Shown here piece by piece: positions 19,588 to 56,000 of a DNA stretch of 64,000 bases. Each line of letters starts with the position of its first letter. The stretch's first letter is position 1. The stretch lies in assembly GCF_027596085.1 (NCBI RefSeq), contig NC_072456.1, positions 20,023,218-20,087,217 on the forward strand, given 5' to 3'. The stretch comes from Anoplopoma fimbria. Taxonomy: Eukaryota; Chordata; Actinopteri; Perciformes; Anoplopomatidae. A program made the position numbers and the translations under genes. The notes under the pieces are model-generated. The model had not been told where the DNA came from. It did no database searches and was given only the letters and a program-made list of their open reading frames with translations.

Positions 19588-22500
19588 GTTGAGAACAGGC
19601 CTGTGTCTTTTTGCCTCGCCCACATACTGTTAGACATATGGCTTCACTTAGAGACTAATGGAATGGGGGTCATCAGCAGTATAAACAAACAAAGACACAC
19701 ACACACAGGCCTGAGCTTTTCAGATATTTTAGAATATATCCTCTGTTATCCCTTTCATCTAAATCATTTCAAAGTCATTTTTAAAGTTTTATTCTGTGTC
19801 AGCCTATTCTCCCTCTCTCCCTGGTTGAAAATATTGCAGGTTTCCATTTGTATGGTTGTCCCTTTCACCTTCTCCTGTCTTTTACCCTCTCCTGTCCCCC
19901 TGCTTTTTCACAAAATGCAGTCCTTTTCAAAAGTGTGTGAGCAGCGCCCTCTTCTGGTCTTGCAGAGTATCACAAATGACGAGAGGAGCACCGAACTTGT
20001 ACTGGTTGTTCTTTCTAAGCATCTGTTTCTTGCAAGTGGGATTAATGTAGGAATACAGATTTCTTAAAGAGATGCACAAATGAGAAATAAGGAGATTCAG
20101 CCTCTCCTATTGTTGCTTTATTTCTTCCTGTGTGTACATGTATCATTCTCCTTTCTGAGTGAATGATGTGCATTTTGTTTGGCCTGTGTTTTTGGGGCTT
20201 TTTCCTGATGATCTAGGCCATAAACATTAGATATATTACACGTTTTTGCAATTCTTTCAAAAATTTGTGAATAGAATCAACTTGATTTGACTTGTAATGC
20301 ACTCTCCGCTCCATTTGGCTAAGATGAAAATGTTTACTATACTTAAGATGATATATTTTTTGAAACAAAAAAACACCAATTTAATATCACCAATTTCTCA
20401 TTTGTCAGCATCTATCATATCTAATCTTTTTATATGCTGAATAGAGAGCATTATAGCATAACAGTGTTAAACTGCGGGGAAACTGGCAGGTGGATGCTTC
20501 TGCGATGTCACAGTCGGTCAGGACGGCATTATCAGCTGTAACCACCATATGAGAGCAGTGGAGAACTGTGGCCATGAGCTAGCCTGTGAGGCACGCTCAC
20601 ATGCACTAACATCCAGTAAAAACATGCATGGCCGGCCCTGCTACATCAACAAAGCATTGAGAAGCTCTGATAAAAACACGTACAGAGGGAGAGCAACTTC
20701 AATCTTTGCTCAGGTAGACACTCCACAACATGTTTACATAGCAATAGTTGTTTACTGCTATATTAATGTTCATAACATACATCTCCTTCTAAGCAAACAA
20801 GCAACAATGAAAAAATCTGTGTATTTCAGTGTGGGAATACCAGAAGGAATCTGTGGTTGGACACATTGTCATTATTATTTTTTAAATTGTAAAATAATTC
20901 AACATGACACTGAGAACACTGCATTACCCAATGTGTTAATGTGTTTTAGAAAAGCGTTTTACCTTGAAGCCATACAAAATACAGATTATCCTGATTTTAG
21001 TTTAATCGGCAGAGACTGTCCTTACCTCTCCCTGCAGTTGTTTTGTAATCAAAGACGTTGGCTTGTTGTTTTGGGTAGGTCATGACCTTGGGCCCAAGGT
21101 GGCAGAGAGAAAGATTTATACAAGATGGGGGTGTGAGCTCGGCCTTTAAAATCTACTGTGATTTTTCTCAGTCTTGTGTGATATCGAGGGATTTCAGATA
21201 GTGCTGCAGTATTCATAAGGTTTTACTAAATATCAATAAACAAACATTGCTACAGGCAGATGTTTGCGCCCAGTACCAACCACAGGTACGGTTCTCTTGT
21301 CACTGTTTACCAAGTCATGCTGACTTCGTCCACTTATGTCATCATGATTAGGAAAGGCAACATAAAAAGTATACTTTAAGTGTTTGTTGTGGCAGTAGAA
21401 AAAATATAAATGGGACTGTCATAAAACATTTTTTTAACAATCTTTGATTCTTTGATTTATTTTTTTGCAGTGACTATTTCAAAACTCTTTCAAAAACATT
21501 AAAAAGGACATCTTGATGAAGATGTGCACAAAAAATGAAAAAAGGAAACGTTTCTACACATGAATGATTAATCCATGCAGCTCCCTGGTCTTTGTGCATC
21601 ATTCTTACACGCTTTCTCTAGGGGGAAGCATTGCATTGCAAGTGGACTGACTTTTGCAGTAAAACTCTTGACAATTCAACTGGCTTCCTGTCTTCATCTG
21701 AACTCAGAGATATCACCTGAGGTAGGATTACTTTAACAACTATTTCAAACCTTTTTTTTTAGCTGCAACAAGGTATTAACAGTCATGTACTTCCCACTTT
21801 TGCAAAAAAAAACGTGACTTGTTAACATACACAAGCCATTATCCTGTTAATTACATTACATTTTTGATGTATGATACATGATCACATTCAACAAATGCTT
21901 TCTGGATTGTGCTATTAACAATTTTATCCTACATTTGGGTTAAATCAATATTTCTGAAACTGCAATGCAGAGCCATGTTGAAATATATAGTTTCTCATGT
22001 AAAGCTCAATAACGGTAAAAAAAGGCACAGCACACCAATTTGAAAACACAACTGATTAAAATAATGGACAAACTTGCAGTAAGTCTTTCGAGTTATGAGT
22101 GTATCAGCTGTCAGAGTTCAGGCGAAGGCATGACATGCATCAACAACGAGACAGAGATGGATGGCAGCTTGCTTATCTGCTTAGCTCAGATCTACGTCAA
22201 CGCCTTGAATACAATGCATTCATTTTGGTCTGCGACACAGACTGGATATTGTGTGGTGCCCGTGAATGGAGAAAGGGAAAGCTGCGGCCCTTTGTGAAGT
22301 GGGTCACGCCAATGAAGGGGTTACCAGTTGGCTATGTCAGCAGAATGATGTGATTTGATAATTCCCATAGCCTATGAACCCTCAGAAAAGCAGAGAAACC
22401 TGCTAACGGCCTGCAGTCGCACTAATTATCACAAGATCTTTTGTCTGGCACTAAATACCAAGACATTGTGGGGTCAGATCAGATGTCTTGTGTAGTGTTG

Positions 22501-25500
22501 GTTTGGATTAGCCTCAAAGGCAACCAGAAACCCCTATGAAAATATTTCAGACAAGCAGTGAGCAAACCTCATGAGGGCTTCACATCCTGTAAAACCCAAA
22601 TGCAGGAACCAACATGAATCTTGAATGCTGAGCAGAGAATCCATATGTGGAGGCATTCACGGGACTAATAGGATCAGTTAGTGGTGGGGCATGACTTTTT
22701 TTTCATACATCATGTAAGAGTTTGCCATTCATATAGAGATCCAAGTATATGGGAAACGCTTGGGAAATGAGCATAGATTTTTACCTCTAAATGCTTCCTC
22801 TGTCAAGATTCTGAGATTCTAGCTCTTTCAAATTTGCTCAAGTCAGGAAGAACAACTTTAAGCCTGACATTTAATGCAAATAAAATTAAATACATCTTCA
22901 AGTCAACGTACTATTGTCACCTTTCAACACTTCAAAATATATATAATAACAGGAGAAATAGAGTTTTAACAAGGGCACTTCAAGAGCTGTGCAGGTGTTC
23001 AATGTAAAATTGTCACCTTTCACTACATTTTTATTTTATTGTTATGTTGTTTATAGGTGGGTTCACATGAAAAACCTCTTAAAATGGCCAAACTCATTAA
23101 AACGCTTAAAACATTGTTCTCTGGTGCTCACTAGAACGACATGAGTGATACACGAGGCTGTCAGGTTGCAAGTGGACAACCTCCATACGGGAATGTGAGT
23201 GTGTGTGCATATTTGTGCCAGCTTGTAGGCTACCCGTGGGTGTGTCTGAGTCTGTGATGTCATCGGTCTTCGGTCCGGGTGATCCCTTCCCGGCCAATCA
23301 GTGCGAAGCAGGAGTTTTCTGGGAAAGGCAGTCAGTGGATGATTAAAGGACGGGGGAGGTTAAGTTCTTAACCGGGCTGTAAAACATTGACCTGAGGGAG
23401 TAAGTCAGTGGTGTAGTATATGGTATTGCAGAACCTGTCTGCAGAGCCCCGAACGTGACACCTGTTGACAGATGTGACCCAGCCAAGACAGGAGAGGAGC
23501 TGTTATACATAGATAATGTAATGTCATCGGCTCGACGACAGACAGGTCACATGCATGAAAATCAGTATCAAATGTCCTCAATAGATCAGGGTTGTAAGAA
23601 ATCATAACAGAACTCAGTGGGTTAATTATGTGAGGCAAGATGGATCAAACCAGAACACCAATGAGATCAACGAATACTTTTTTTTCATACTTTTACTGTA
23701 TTCTGGAACATTTATAATTATTATCTTTTCATAATTGTAGAGTATACATTTTCTTTCAATCTGTATACAGTCAAGGTGGTTTACTTGTTTGTGATTTTTA
23801 ACAGCTTTACTTGCTGCACAAAGTCCTAAATTATCATCACCCAATGGCTTCTTCTTGGACAAGGTGAGACAAACCTTTATTGAATCCAGTAAAGGTTTGT
23901 CTCTAAATTTACAAGCTAAAGTTTAGTGCTTGTTTAAAGCCTGTTAACGTATGACCCGCCCTGATCTCTCTGCAAAGCCTTCTATCTTTGCATTGACAGT
24001 GTAGAATAAAAGTTTTTGAAAATAATGGTTGGTGGTTAATATCTGACATAAATGTTTGGAGGCCAGTGACGTACTGCAGCACAGAAGACTAGAAATGTGT
24101 ACGTTCCAGCTAGTATCAATATTTTAGGCAACACAACAGAGATAACAGTGAAATGGAAACATATTATGCATATAAATATGTAAATTATGTAATAGTTTCT
24201 ATTTATTATGTTCAGCAACTATTTGCATCCATCATGGTGACTTTTTATTCAGTAGCAAAACCTTTGTGTTAATTCTTTTCATTTCCAGGTCAAATTGTGT
24301 CCCATTTCCTCTTGAGAGGTTATTGTTCCTCAAAATGACCTAAAACCGTCACATTTTCTCCAGAATGAGCCCACTAAATACCTTTGGCCGAGTGTGAATC
24401 ATACAAATGATTCTTTCCTTCCTTTATTTGAAACTATTTTGGGAATTTCTCTACCACACAAAAGTCTATAATAACACCTGTGGGAGGCTTTTGCTTTGTC
24501 AAGAAATAAAGAAAATGAATGAAAGTTCTGAAGTTGGCATTTATTATCATGACTCACGAATGCAAGTTCTTTTTAGCTCCACCAGTGGCACAGCTCGAGA
24601 GAAATGTCTGTCAGTTCAACCCTTTGTTCCAGAGAAATATCATAACAACTACTGTTATGACATTTTCTACAGACATGCATGATCCCCAGATGATGAATCA
24701 GAACAACATTGGTGATGATCCCCAGACTTTACCCCTGACATTTGAGGTTTTTTTGTAGAGGAAATTTCTCAAAATGTATTTGATTGACGGCATAGAACTG
24801 TGTCCCGTTCAATAATCAGGTCAAAACTATATATTTTAACAACCCCATCAGGGATACAAAACTGATTTGTAAACATACGAACCATTCAATAATGTACCAA
24901 CTGAACCATGAGCTTGTTGAAACATTGCATCACTATAAAGACCTGCTTATTATTTGATAAAGTGACAGAGACGAAGAGGCAATTATCCAAACATAGGCCT
25001 GCCTGACCATTAGGTAGCCTGTCTTATTTCATGTATAAAATCAGTGTTCATGAATTACTACCAATCAATCTATCTATTTATATATTTTGGAGTTCAAACA
25101 CATTTTAAATGGTTCTTTTTTTTCTCCCCAATGTGTGAATCCGTGATCAAATCGCAATACAAGCCAAACCATTGGTTTGTTAAACTGTTGCACCCCAAGT
25201 TCCCCTTAGCCTCAGCTGTACTTTGTGTTTAATGCTTAAATGTAAATGGTCATGGTGAATCAGAAATAAATACAGCATTGAAAATTGGTTTAAAGAACAT
25301 TGAGCATGATTTTTAGGCTCTTGTGCTGTGCTCTGTACCCTAAAACAGGTCGTAGGCTTAGTACATGAAAGGTGGCGCTGCACAAGACCTGGAATCACCT
25401 CTACAGTTGTAAATTACTTTTCATCTTTACCAAACCACTATAAATCACTATTTAAGTAGAAATCCTCTTACAACTGTATCTCAAAGCCGTCCTTTAACTG

Positions 25501-25753
25501 TGCAGATAACTCATAATATGCAGGCAAACAAGTCTGAATATGCCTTTCTAATGTCAGTGTTCTTATCTTCTCTGGGTTGAGCTTCCCAACTACTCACATT
25601 CCAGTGCGGGAAGACCACAGGTACGAACGAGGCTGGTGAGGAGAAGGTAAAGTCAGAAGGGATGAAAAAAGAGACGGGTGTGAGTGAAGGAGAAGAAAGA
25701 AAAAAAACAGCGAAGGTGTAAAAAAACCAAAAAAACACACCAATGAGGAGACC

Positions 25754-49928
<24,175 letters not shown>

Positions 49929-50262
49929 CCTCTGCCTCTTGGTCATCTCTGGGATTATGAGTATTTTCATTGAAGCCCCACAAAGTCATTAAGATTAATT
50001 CATCTGGGATTTTTAAGAGTCAAAGTCACATTGAGGAGATTGAACTTTGTTCGACAAACAGTGTGTGATCTGCAGATGACCTGTGTCAACACTTCCACCT
50101 GCTCTATGCCTCTCACGTTGTTTTGGTAACTGATATCTTTGTGCGTCATCGTGCATCTGCCATTTTTTCCACTTGTCACTTGTCTGTTCACATTTCAACA
50201 AGCCGCCTGAATCCTGTCAATTGCATTGCATGTTAACAAGCTAATAAAGTCCCCCAAAAATA
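49929..50262 (+). other. adam10-like: adam10-like 3' UTR (estimated end)
   Basis: Sequence from the stop codon to just past the polyadenylation signal AATAAA at 50243-50248. The cleavage point is inferred at about 15 nt beyond the signal. Confidence 0.6.
50243..50248 (+). terminator. adam10-like: Polyadenylation signal AATAAA of adam10-like
   Basis: The first canonical AATAAA after the stop codon, 315 nt downstream. Confidence 0.65.
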
Positions 50263-52637
50263 TATTTGACTGCTATTGATAAAAATTACCTTATTTTAAT
50301 GAAAGGTAAAAAAAATATATGTGAACATTGTTGACACATTTCAATACTCCAATATTTTTGAAAAACAGCAAGGGGGAGAGAAAGTAAAAAAAAATCCAGA
50401 TCTGTGTAGCAGAACCTGTTTTTTCTACCACTTGGTTAGGAACCACTGTAATAAACTACTGTATATAAAGCAGTTAAAACGACTTGCATTATCACATTTA
50501 GTACATTAACTTATTAAACTTATGTGCTTTTCCTTTGAACACTTCACTTTTATCAAAAACAGCTGCGAGAGTTTAAATTGTTAAAAATGTTTGGATCACA
50601 AACAGGTTTTCTAAAGATAATGAATAAGAAAAGGAATAAAACAACCTTAAGCTGGTCAGTTTAAGCAATAACAAAGTAGCAGTAACTTGAAAATATAAGT
50701 CAGGATCAGGGTGACCACCCAGGGGGCAGTTTTGGTTTATTAAAGAATTTATACAGTACAATGAATATTTACAAATTTATACAAAATGCATTGATAGAAA
50801 TGCACATTTTACAGATTAAATTCATCCAGACGTAAAAATATATAACTTACAGTGTTTCATACAACTAAATCAAACATCTGTATTAAGGTATTTACATAAC
50901 TCTACAAGTAACTTGGTTTAGCGATCTCCCTTGTTTTCAGTGCAAAAAACATTTCTACATTGCTAAAGTAGGTGTGGATGAAGTCACGATGATTCCAGTA
51001 CTTTGGATTTTGCACACAGAACTGGAAATTTAAGTATGAACAAAAGGGCATTCGTCAGGATTTAAAAAGTGAAATGCACAGAAGAAACTGCAGTCAAGAG
51101 AGACTTGTAATGGACAGTACAACAAAAAGGACTACAGTGATACTAACTGTGTTTTCTCACACTGAGCCTCAATAAAACGTTTAAATAACTTTAATAGAGC
51201 TATGATGGACAAAATGTCAGTTGCTTCTTTGAGATAACAGTTTCAAAGTAACATTTTACAAAGGGGTAGCAGTGTTTAAAACAACTTTATAAAGTTCAGA
51301 TGTTTCAAAAATAGAATAACAATAATAAAGTACACTGAGGTGAAAAACAGCAACTAAGTTAAGACAAGTTCAATTTGCAGCAGCCACTCTACAGTAAGGC
51401 ACACTGTTACAGGTCCCACAGTCACATACAGTGCAGTGAGCCACAGTGGTGAATGCTCGGTCAGTTAGATAATACATAAATAAACTGTACCCTATTGCAA
51501 TAAAAACCTTAAGAAAGTAATCTTAACGGTTATTTTGCCAAGTGCCTGCAGACATCCATGAACATAGTGGCCGCTTTATGAAATTTAACTTATTTTACCC
51601 AATGGGACATCAGTACCCTCCAGAACTATTAAGGTAAATCCAGTCAGTCACACCTCAGTATGTGAGGCTCTGATGTGACTGGTATCCGTCTCTTAAAATA
51701 CAAAAAAAGCACCAATGACCGCATTTACTTTTCTCGTGCAACAGTGAAGTTAGTTAGTATCATAATAACATTTTCTTAACACAAATATTTTACAGTATTC
51801 ACACACATATTGTTTTTTAACAAACATACTTTTATAGGTGTATAAATTAAAAAGTGCTGAAAGGGACTGAAGGGCGTTCAACGATGGATTATTTTCCTCA
51901 AACTCAGTGTTTCTCCAGAGTCAATCTACAAACAAAGTAAAGTGTGTTTTTATTTAAAGCATTAACAGTAATGTAAAAGGCTTCTTTTATTTTCCAACAA
52001 TTTTTCAACCTGGACCTTATTCTCCCATCTTTTTGTGTATAAGTGACTAATGGGGACAACAATGTTTTTGATTATTCTAGTATTTGGCTAAAATGCTGCA
52101 GCTGACAATCAAGGCTTAGATTGTGATTGCTAAATATTTGCTTTTTGTTTGTTTCGTGTCATGTGACTTGATCCTGGAAGACAACGGCGCAAACTTGGGT
52201 GCGATGAGTGCCTGTGTCAGAGTTTGTTGTGTTGGAGTACAGAAAACATAGCTTGGTGTTATCTTAAAGATTTTTAATGTCATGGCTGAGTATTAAGCTG
52301 ATTTCGACAATGTGGATGCGACGCAAGATTTCAGAACAAGACTTCTCCAAGCGAACAGTCAGACCGGATCAAGCCAAAAGTAAGTATAAATGTGTTTTTT
52401 TTCTGTAGGGTCCTTTCGATAATTTTGTCAGACACTTATAATAACAATCGGAGCCTGTCAGTGGCAAAAACAAGGAATTTTAGTGGACTTTACTTGATGG
52501 TGGAGGAGTAGCCTCGAACAATTACATAGCAGTCCTTCAGCGGCTGCTGTGTGCATGCAGTGGTGCTGCAGCGTTCTAGTTCAATACGAGACCAATTTCA
52601 AAAGTTGTTGCCCCCATTAGTTACTTAGTCACATAGA
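50263..52637. other. Interval between convergent genes; possible 3' UTR of the lipase
   Basis: AT-rich sequence with no coding exon visible. On the minus strand several AATAAA-type words occur, and the long AT-rich stretch at about 50750-52000 could be lipase 3' UTR. In human LPL a long non-coding last exon follows. Its boundaries cannot be set by eye. Confidence 0.4.
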
Positions 52638-52810
52638 CCAACCCAGTCTCACTCCCAACTCGTCAAATACCGATGCTTGGTCAGTTCCACTCGGAGTCTG
52701 GTACTGATGCACAGAGGCACCCCTTAACGTCTTATGTGACGCATTCCACTAAATCCAAGGGCCACTGACCAAGAGTTGGTATTTGACGGGTTGGGAGTGA
52801 GAATGTGTTG
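52638..52810. mobile_element. Foldback / MITE-like element with about 50-bp inverted termini
   Basis: The left arm contains TCTCACTCCCAACTCGTCAA and ATACCGATGCTTGGTCAG. The right arm, read in reverse complement, gives TCTCACTCCCAACCCGTCAA and ATACCAACTCTTGGTCAG. The arms are about 50 bp each, roughly 80% identical, with about 75 bp between them. No transposase is present. It lies 85 bp beyond the lipase stop codon. Confidence 0.75.
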
Positions 52811-52894
52811 CAAAAACCTGGAAAAATAGGCTCCTGGTTGATACAATATGGAAGTTACCCTTTAATGGTGATTAGGGAAACTGCAAAGGGTACC

Positions 52895-53006
52895 TTACCT
52901 TTTCGGAGATTGTTTTGGGTTCGTCCTCCACGCATTCTTACATTTAACAAATGTGACCTCTTGTGTTAACTTCTGAACTTCATGGTCTTTTACACAGAAC
53001 ACCATC
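52895..53006 (-). CDS. lpl-like: lpl-like exon 9: end of PLAT domain and stop
   Basis: Encodes [20 protein letters not shown] and [16 protein letters not shown], then TAA. VFC...FVKC matches the LPL VIFCSRE and VFVKCHDK segments. The stop TAA is embedded in AAAAGGTAAGG, which is itself a good splice donor. The acceptor is ATCTTTTTCAG. Confidence 0.88.
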
Positions 53007-56000
53007 CTGAAAAAGATTAATAAAAATCTGCATGAGCACTTTATGCACTGAATCAGCGTCATCCATGGCAAGATTTTGTACTACTTCTACTGCTAGAAAT
53101 GGTGTGTTTTTTGTCACGTTGCCACTATTTTCTGGGGTGTACATAAGTATTTTTCCCAATATAGCATATCTTACTTTTGTTGGGTCTCGCCAGCTCGGAT
53201 GCGGATCTTGTGAACCTCCATGTTGGCGCTGTCTGAGTCACCGGACCACCAAGATGAAACCATCTTTAACATGTTGGAGGCTGACCAACCATTTGTTTCC
53301 TCCCATTTAAACTTCAACATCAACAGATCACCGATATCTTTCTCTGTCACTAACAGGAATGAATGGGTCTTATTCGTCGCTATCTTCTCCTTTCTACCAC
53401 ATGAAAAAAAAGAGAGAAATGTTAGTGTTTTACTCTTAGCCAGTAGGAATATTTTATTCAGCCTCATAAACACTGCACCATAAACCATGATGTAACCCAC
53501 ATAACAAGAGCAAATGTTGCCAAGTCTGCGGTTATATCACTGTTATGGTTTCTACTTCACGCTGTTTCCTTTGAATACTGTGCGACTGTTACAAACAACT
53601 CATAACCCACAAGATGCAAGTCACGGTGCTGTAATTCTCTTTTAAATGGTTGTTAAATCACCCACTCACAGTTTCAGGTCCAGGTTTTCAGCCTCTCCTT
53701 TTGTTCCGTACAGTGAGACAGTGAGTGACGGCTCCATATCCGAACGATTCATCTTACTGGAAAAGTGGATCTTCAGCTGATAGTGGTAAACTGTGGAGCA
53801 AGAGAGCATTTTAAACATTTAAACATGCATGAAGCTGCATTTAGTTGGTTTAGGAAAACTAAGCTGCACATGACCAGACTTTTGCTGTGAAACTCACCAG
53901 AAACTGAAACACTATTGAGCTCCAAAATCTATAATTCCTTTTAAATCACTTCTTTGGACGTTTTTTAGAACAGTGTGTTTTTAAGAATTAGCCACTGTCA
54001 ACCTTATTTTTGCAACAATATTAATTCATCTGACTCAAGGTAAGTAGGAAAACTGTGCAACTTCTCACAAAAACAACTGGAAGGGCACCATGTAGGGCAT
54101 TTTATCATGCTTTCTCCACTGGAAGGGCACTCTATTGTGTTTTCTCCACTGGAAGGTCACACTTAAGGGCCCTTCATTGTGTTTTCTTCACTGGAAGGGC
54201 ACACTTAAGGGCACTTCATTGTGTTTTCTTCACTTGAAGGGCACACTTAAGGGCACTTCATTGTGTTTTTCCACTGAAAAGGCCCACCTAAGGACACTTC
54301 ATTGTGTTTTCTCCACTGAAAAGGCACACCTTAGAGGGCACCCTTATGCGAACATGAGACAAAAACAATGAAAACAACCACCACTACTGATAAAGTCCAC
54401 TGACCTCTGAAAGGCATGGAGGCTCGAGTCCTGGTGTACATCTGAACGTTGCGCGCCTTGCGGACTTTGCTAATGTCGTAGCCCACTGCGTTGCAGCGGC
54501 TTTTTCGGCAACTGAGACACATGCCGCGGTCAAACATGTCGTTGCTTCCACATCTGTAGGCCTTGGCTGCTTCCCGCTCGTTCAGTAGAGAGTCGATGAA
54601 CAGGTGGACGGAGCGTTCGTGTTCACACTTCACTGCATCAGTAATGGCTGAGGAGAGAAGAGGGAACCGTATTTAATTACACATACATAATTACGTCAAT
54701 GTGCTACTTTTCCTTTACTGGCCAGACAGATTTGTTTTACTTATCAACTTCCTCAGCCAAAAAGACTGACATTGTGTCTGACCTTCCTCGGCCATGTTTG
54801 GAAAACGTTGTAAATAGGTTCACTCCCAAGACAGACTAATGACAGGAGGCAAGCAGCTATAATTGGAGCTTATGGACAACAACTAACTAACTAACTAACT
54901 AACTATCTACTAATAACACAAAAAGGTGCCTTGTAACGTGTTTACAGCCGATACATAATTGTCTAAGGGTTGGTTATTCTGGCTCTAAATACTTAGTAGC
55001 AGATGTGGATTCAAGTTACATGACTTGGACTCAAGTCAGACTCAATACGACTTTAGACCCGACTTGACAAAATCAAAAAAGACATGCAACTCGAGTTGGA
55101 CGTTAAAACCAATGACTAATACATCCCTTGGACTTGAGCCTTTTGATTTTAAAATACTCAAGGCTGAAGATTTAAAAGCATGTTATTTACTAAGTGTGCC
55201 ACAAATCAATTTATTTCCATACATTACCTAAATCAAGCAATTCATCACTTAAATAATATTTTTACATGTAAAGTTTTCAGAAATCTTACAGGGTGAAGTA
55301 TACATCAGTGAGTATTTTTGAGTCCACAGAAATAACCCTTAATATAATTAAAGTAATTTAGTTTTAAACAAGTTCAAGTTGACAATTTCACATTTTTCAC
55401 TTTCATTAAAAGTCATTCTCACCGAATAACCCTACGTTAGCGATCTTCTCCAGGGCCCCCCTAAGGTTGCAGCCGGGCTGGAAGCTGCCTCCGTTGGGGT
55501 AAATGTCTACATGGCCAACAGGCTGCTGGATCCCGATGCTGAGACCTAGGGAGCCCCTCGTGAAGGTGTGGAGGACGTCCACAAAATTAGCGTCGTCAGG
55601 GGACAGACGCCTGTGGGCATGCTCTCCCTCAAAGTCAGGGCCTGCTGGGTCCAGACCTGCAGACAGAGACAGTGACAGTGAATTAACATTCATTCAATTG
55701 ACTGATGTTTTACAAAGTTAAACTGCTAGATTTATTATCGAACACATTGTTTGTTTGTTTTTTTACCAGTTATTCTTCCGACTTTATTGGTTGCGTGGCT
55801 TCCAGCAAATCCTGCCACATGAGCCCCGAGGCTGTAGCCAATCAGGTGGATGTTCTCTAGAGGCATGTTGGTGGTTTCCTTTAAAGTATATAAATGAACA
55901 TATTAATTAGGAAATCAGTGAGACAAATACACTATTTCACTGATAAAGTTGACTTTACAGGATTAAAAACTCTTGGGTGGTTTCATTGCAGAAGATTTTT

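Noticed and set aside
20549..21085. Open frame of 178 codons on the plus strand in the intergenic interval
   Set aside because: No domain, no splice context, low-complexity AT-rich codons and no resemblance to a known family. Such length is possible by chance in this much sequence.
54075..54345. CRISPR-like regular repeats
   Set aside because: The units are contiguous with no unique spacers, lie in a vertebrate intron, and no cas genes exist.
54055..54371. Repetitive open frames reading [14 protein letters not shown]
   Set aside because: They are produced by the 42-bp minisatellite in an intron, and the unit length being a multiple of three keeps the frame open.
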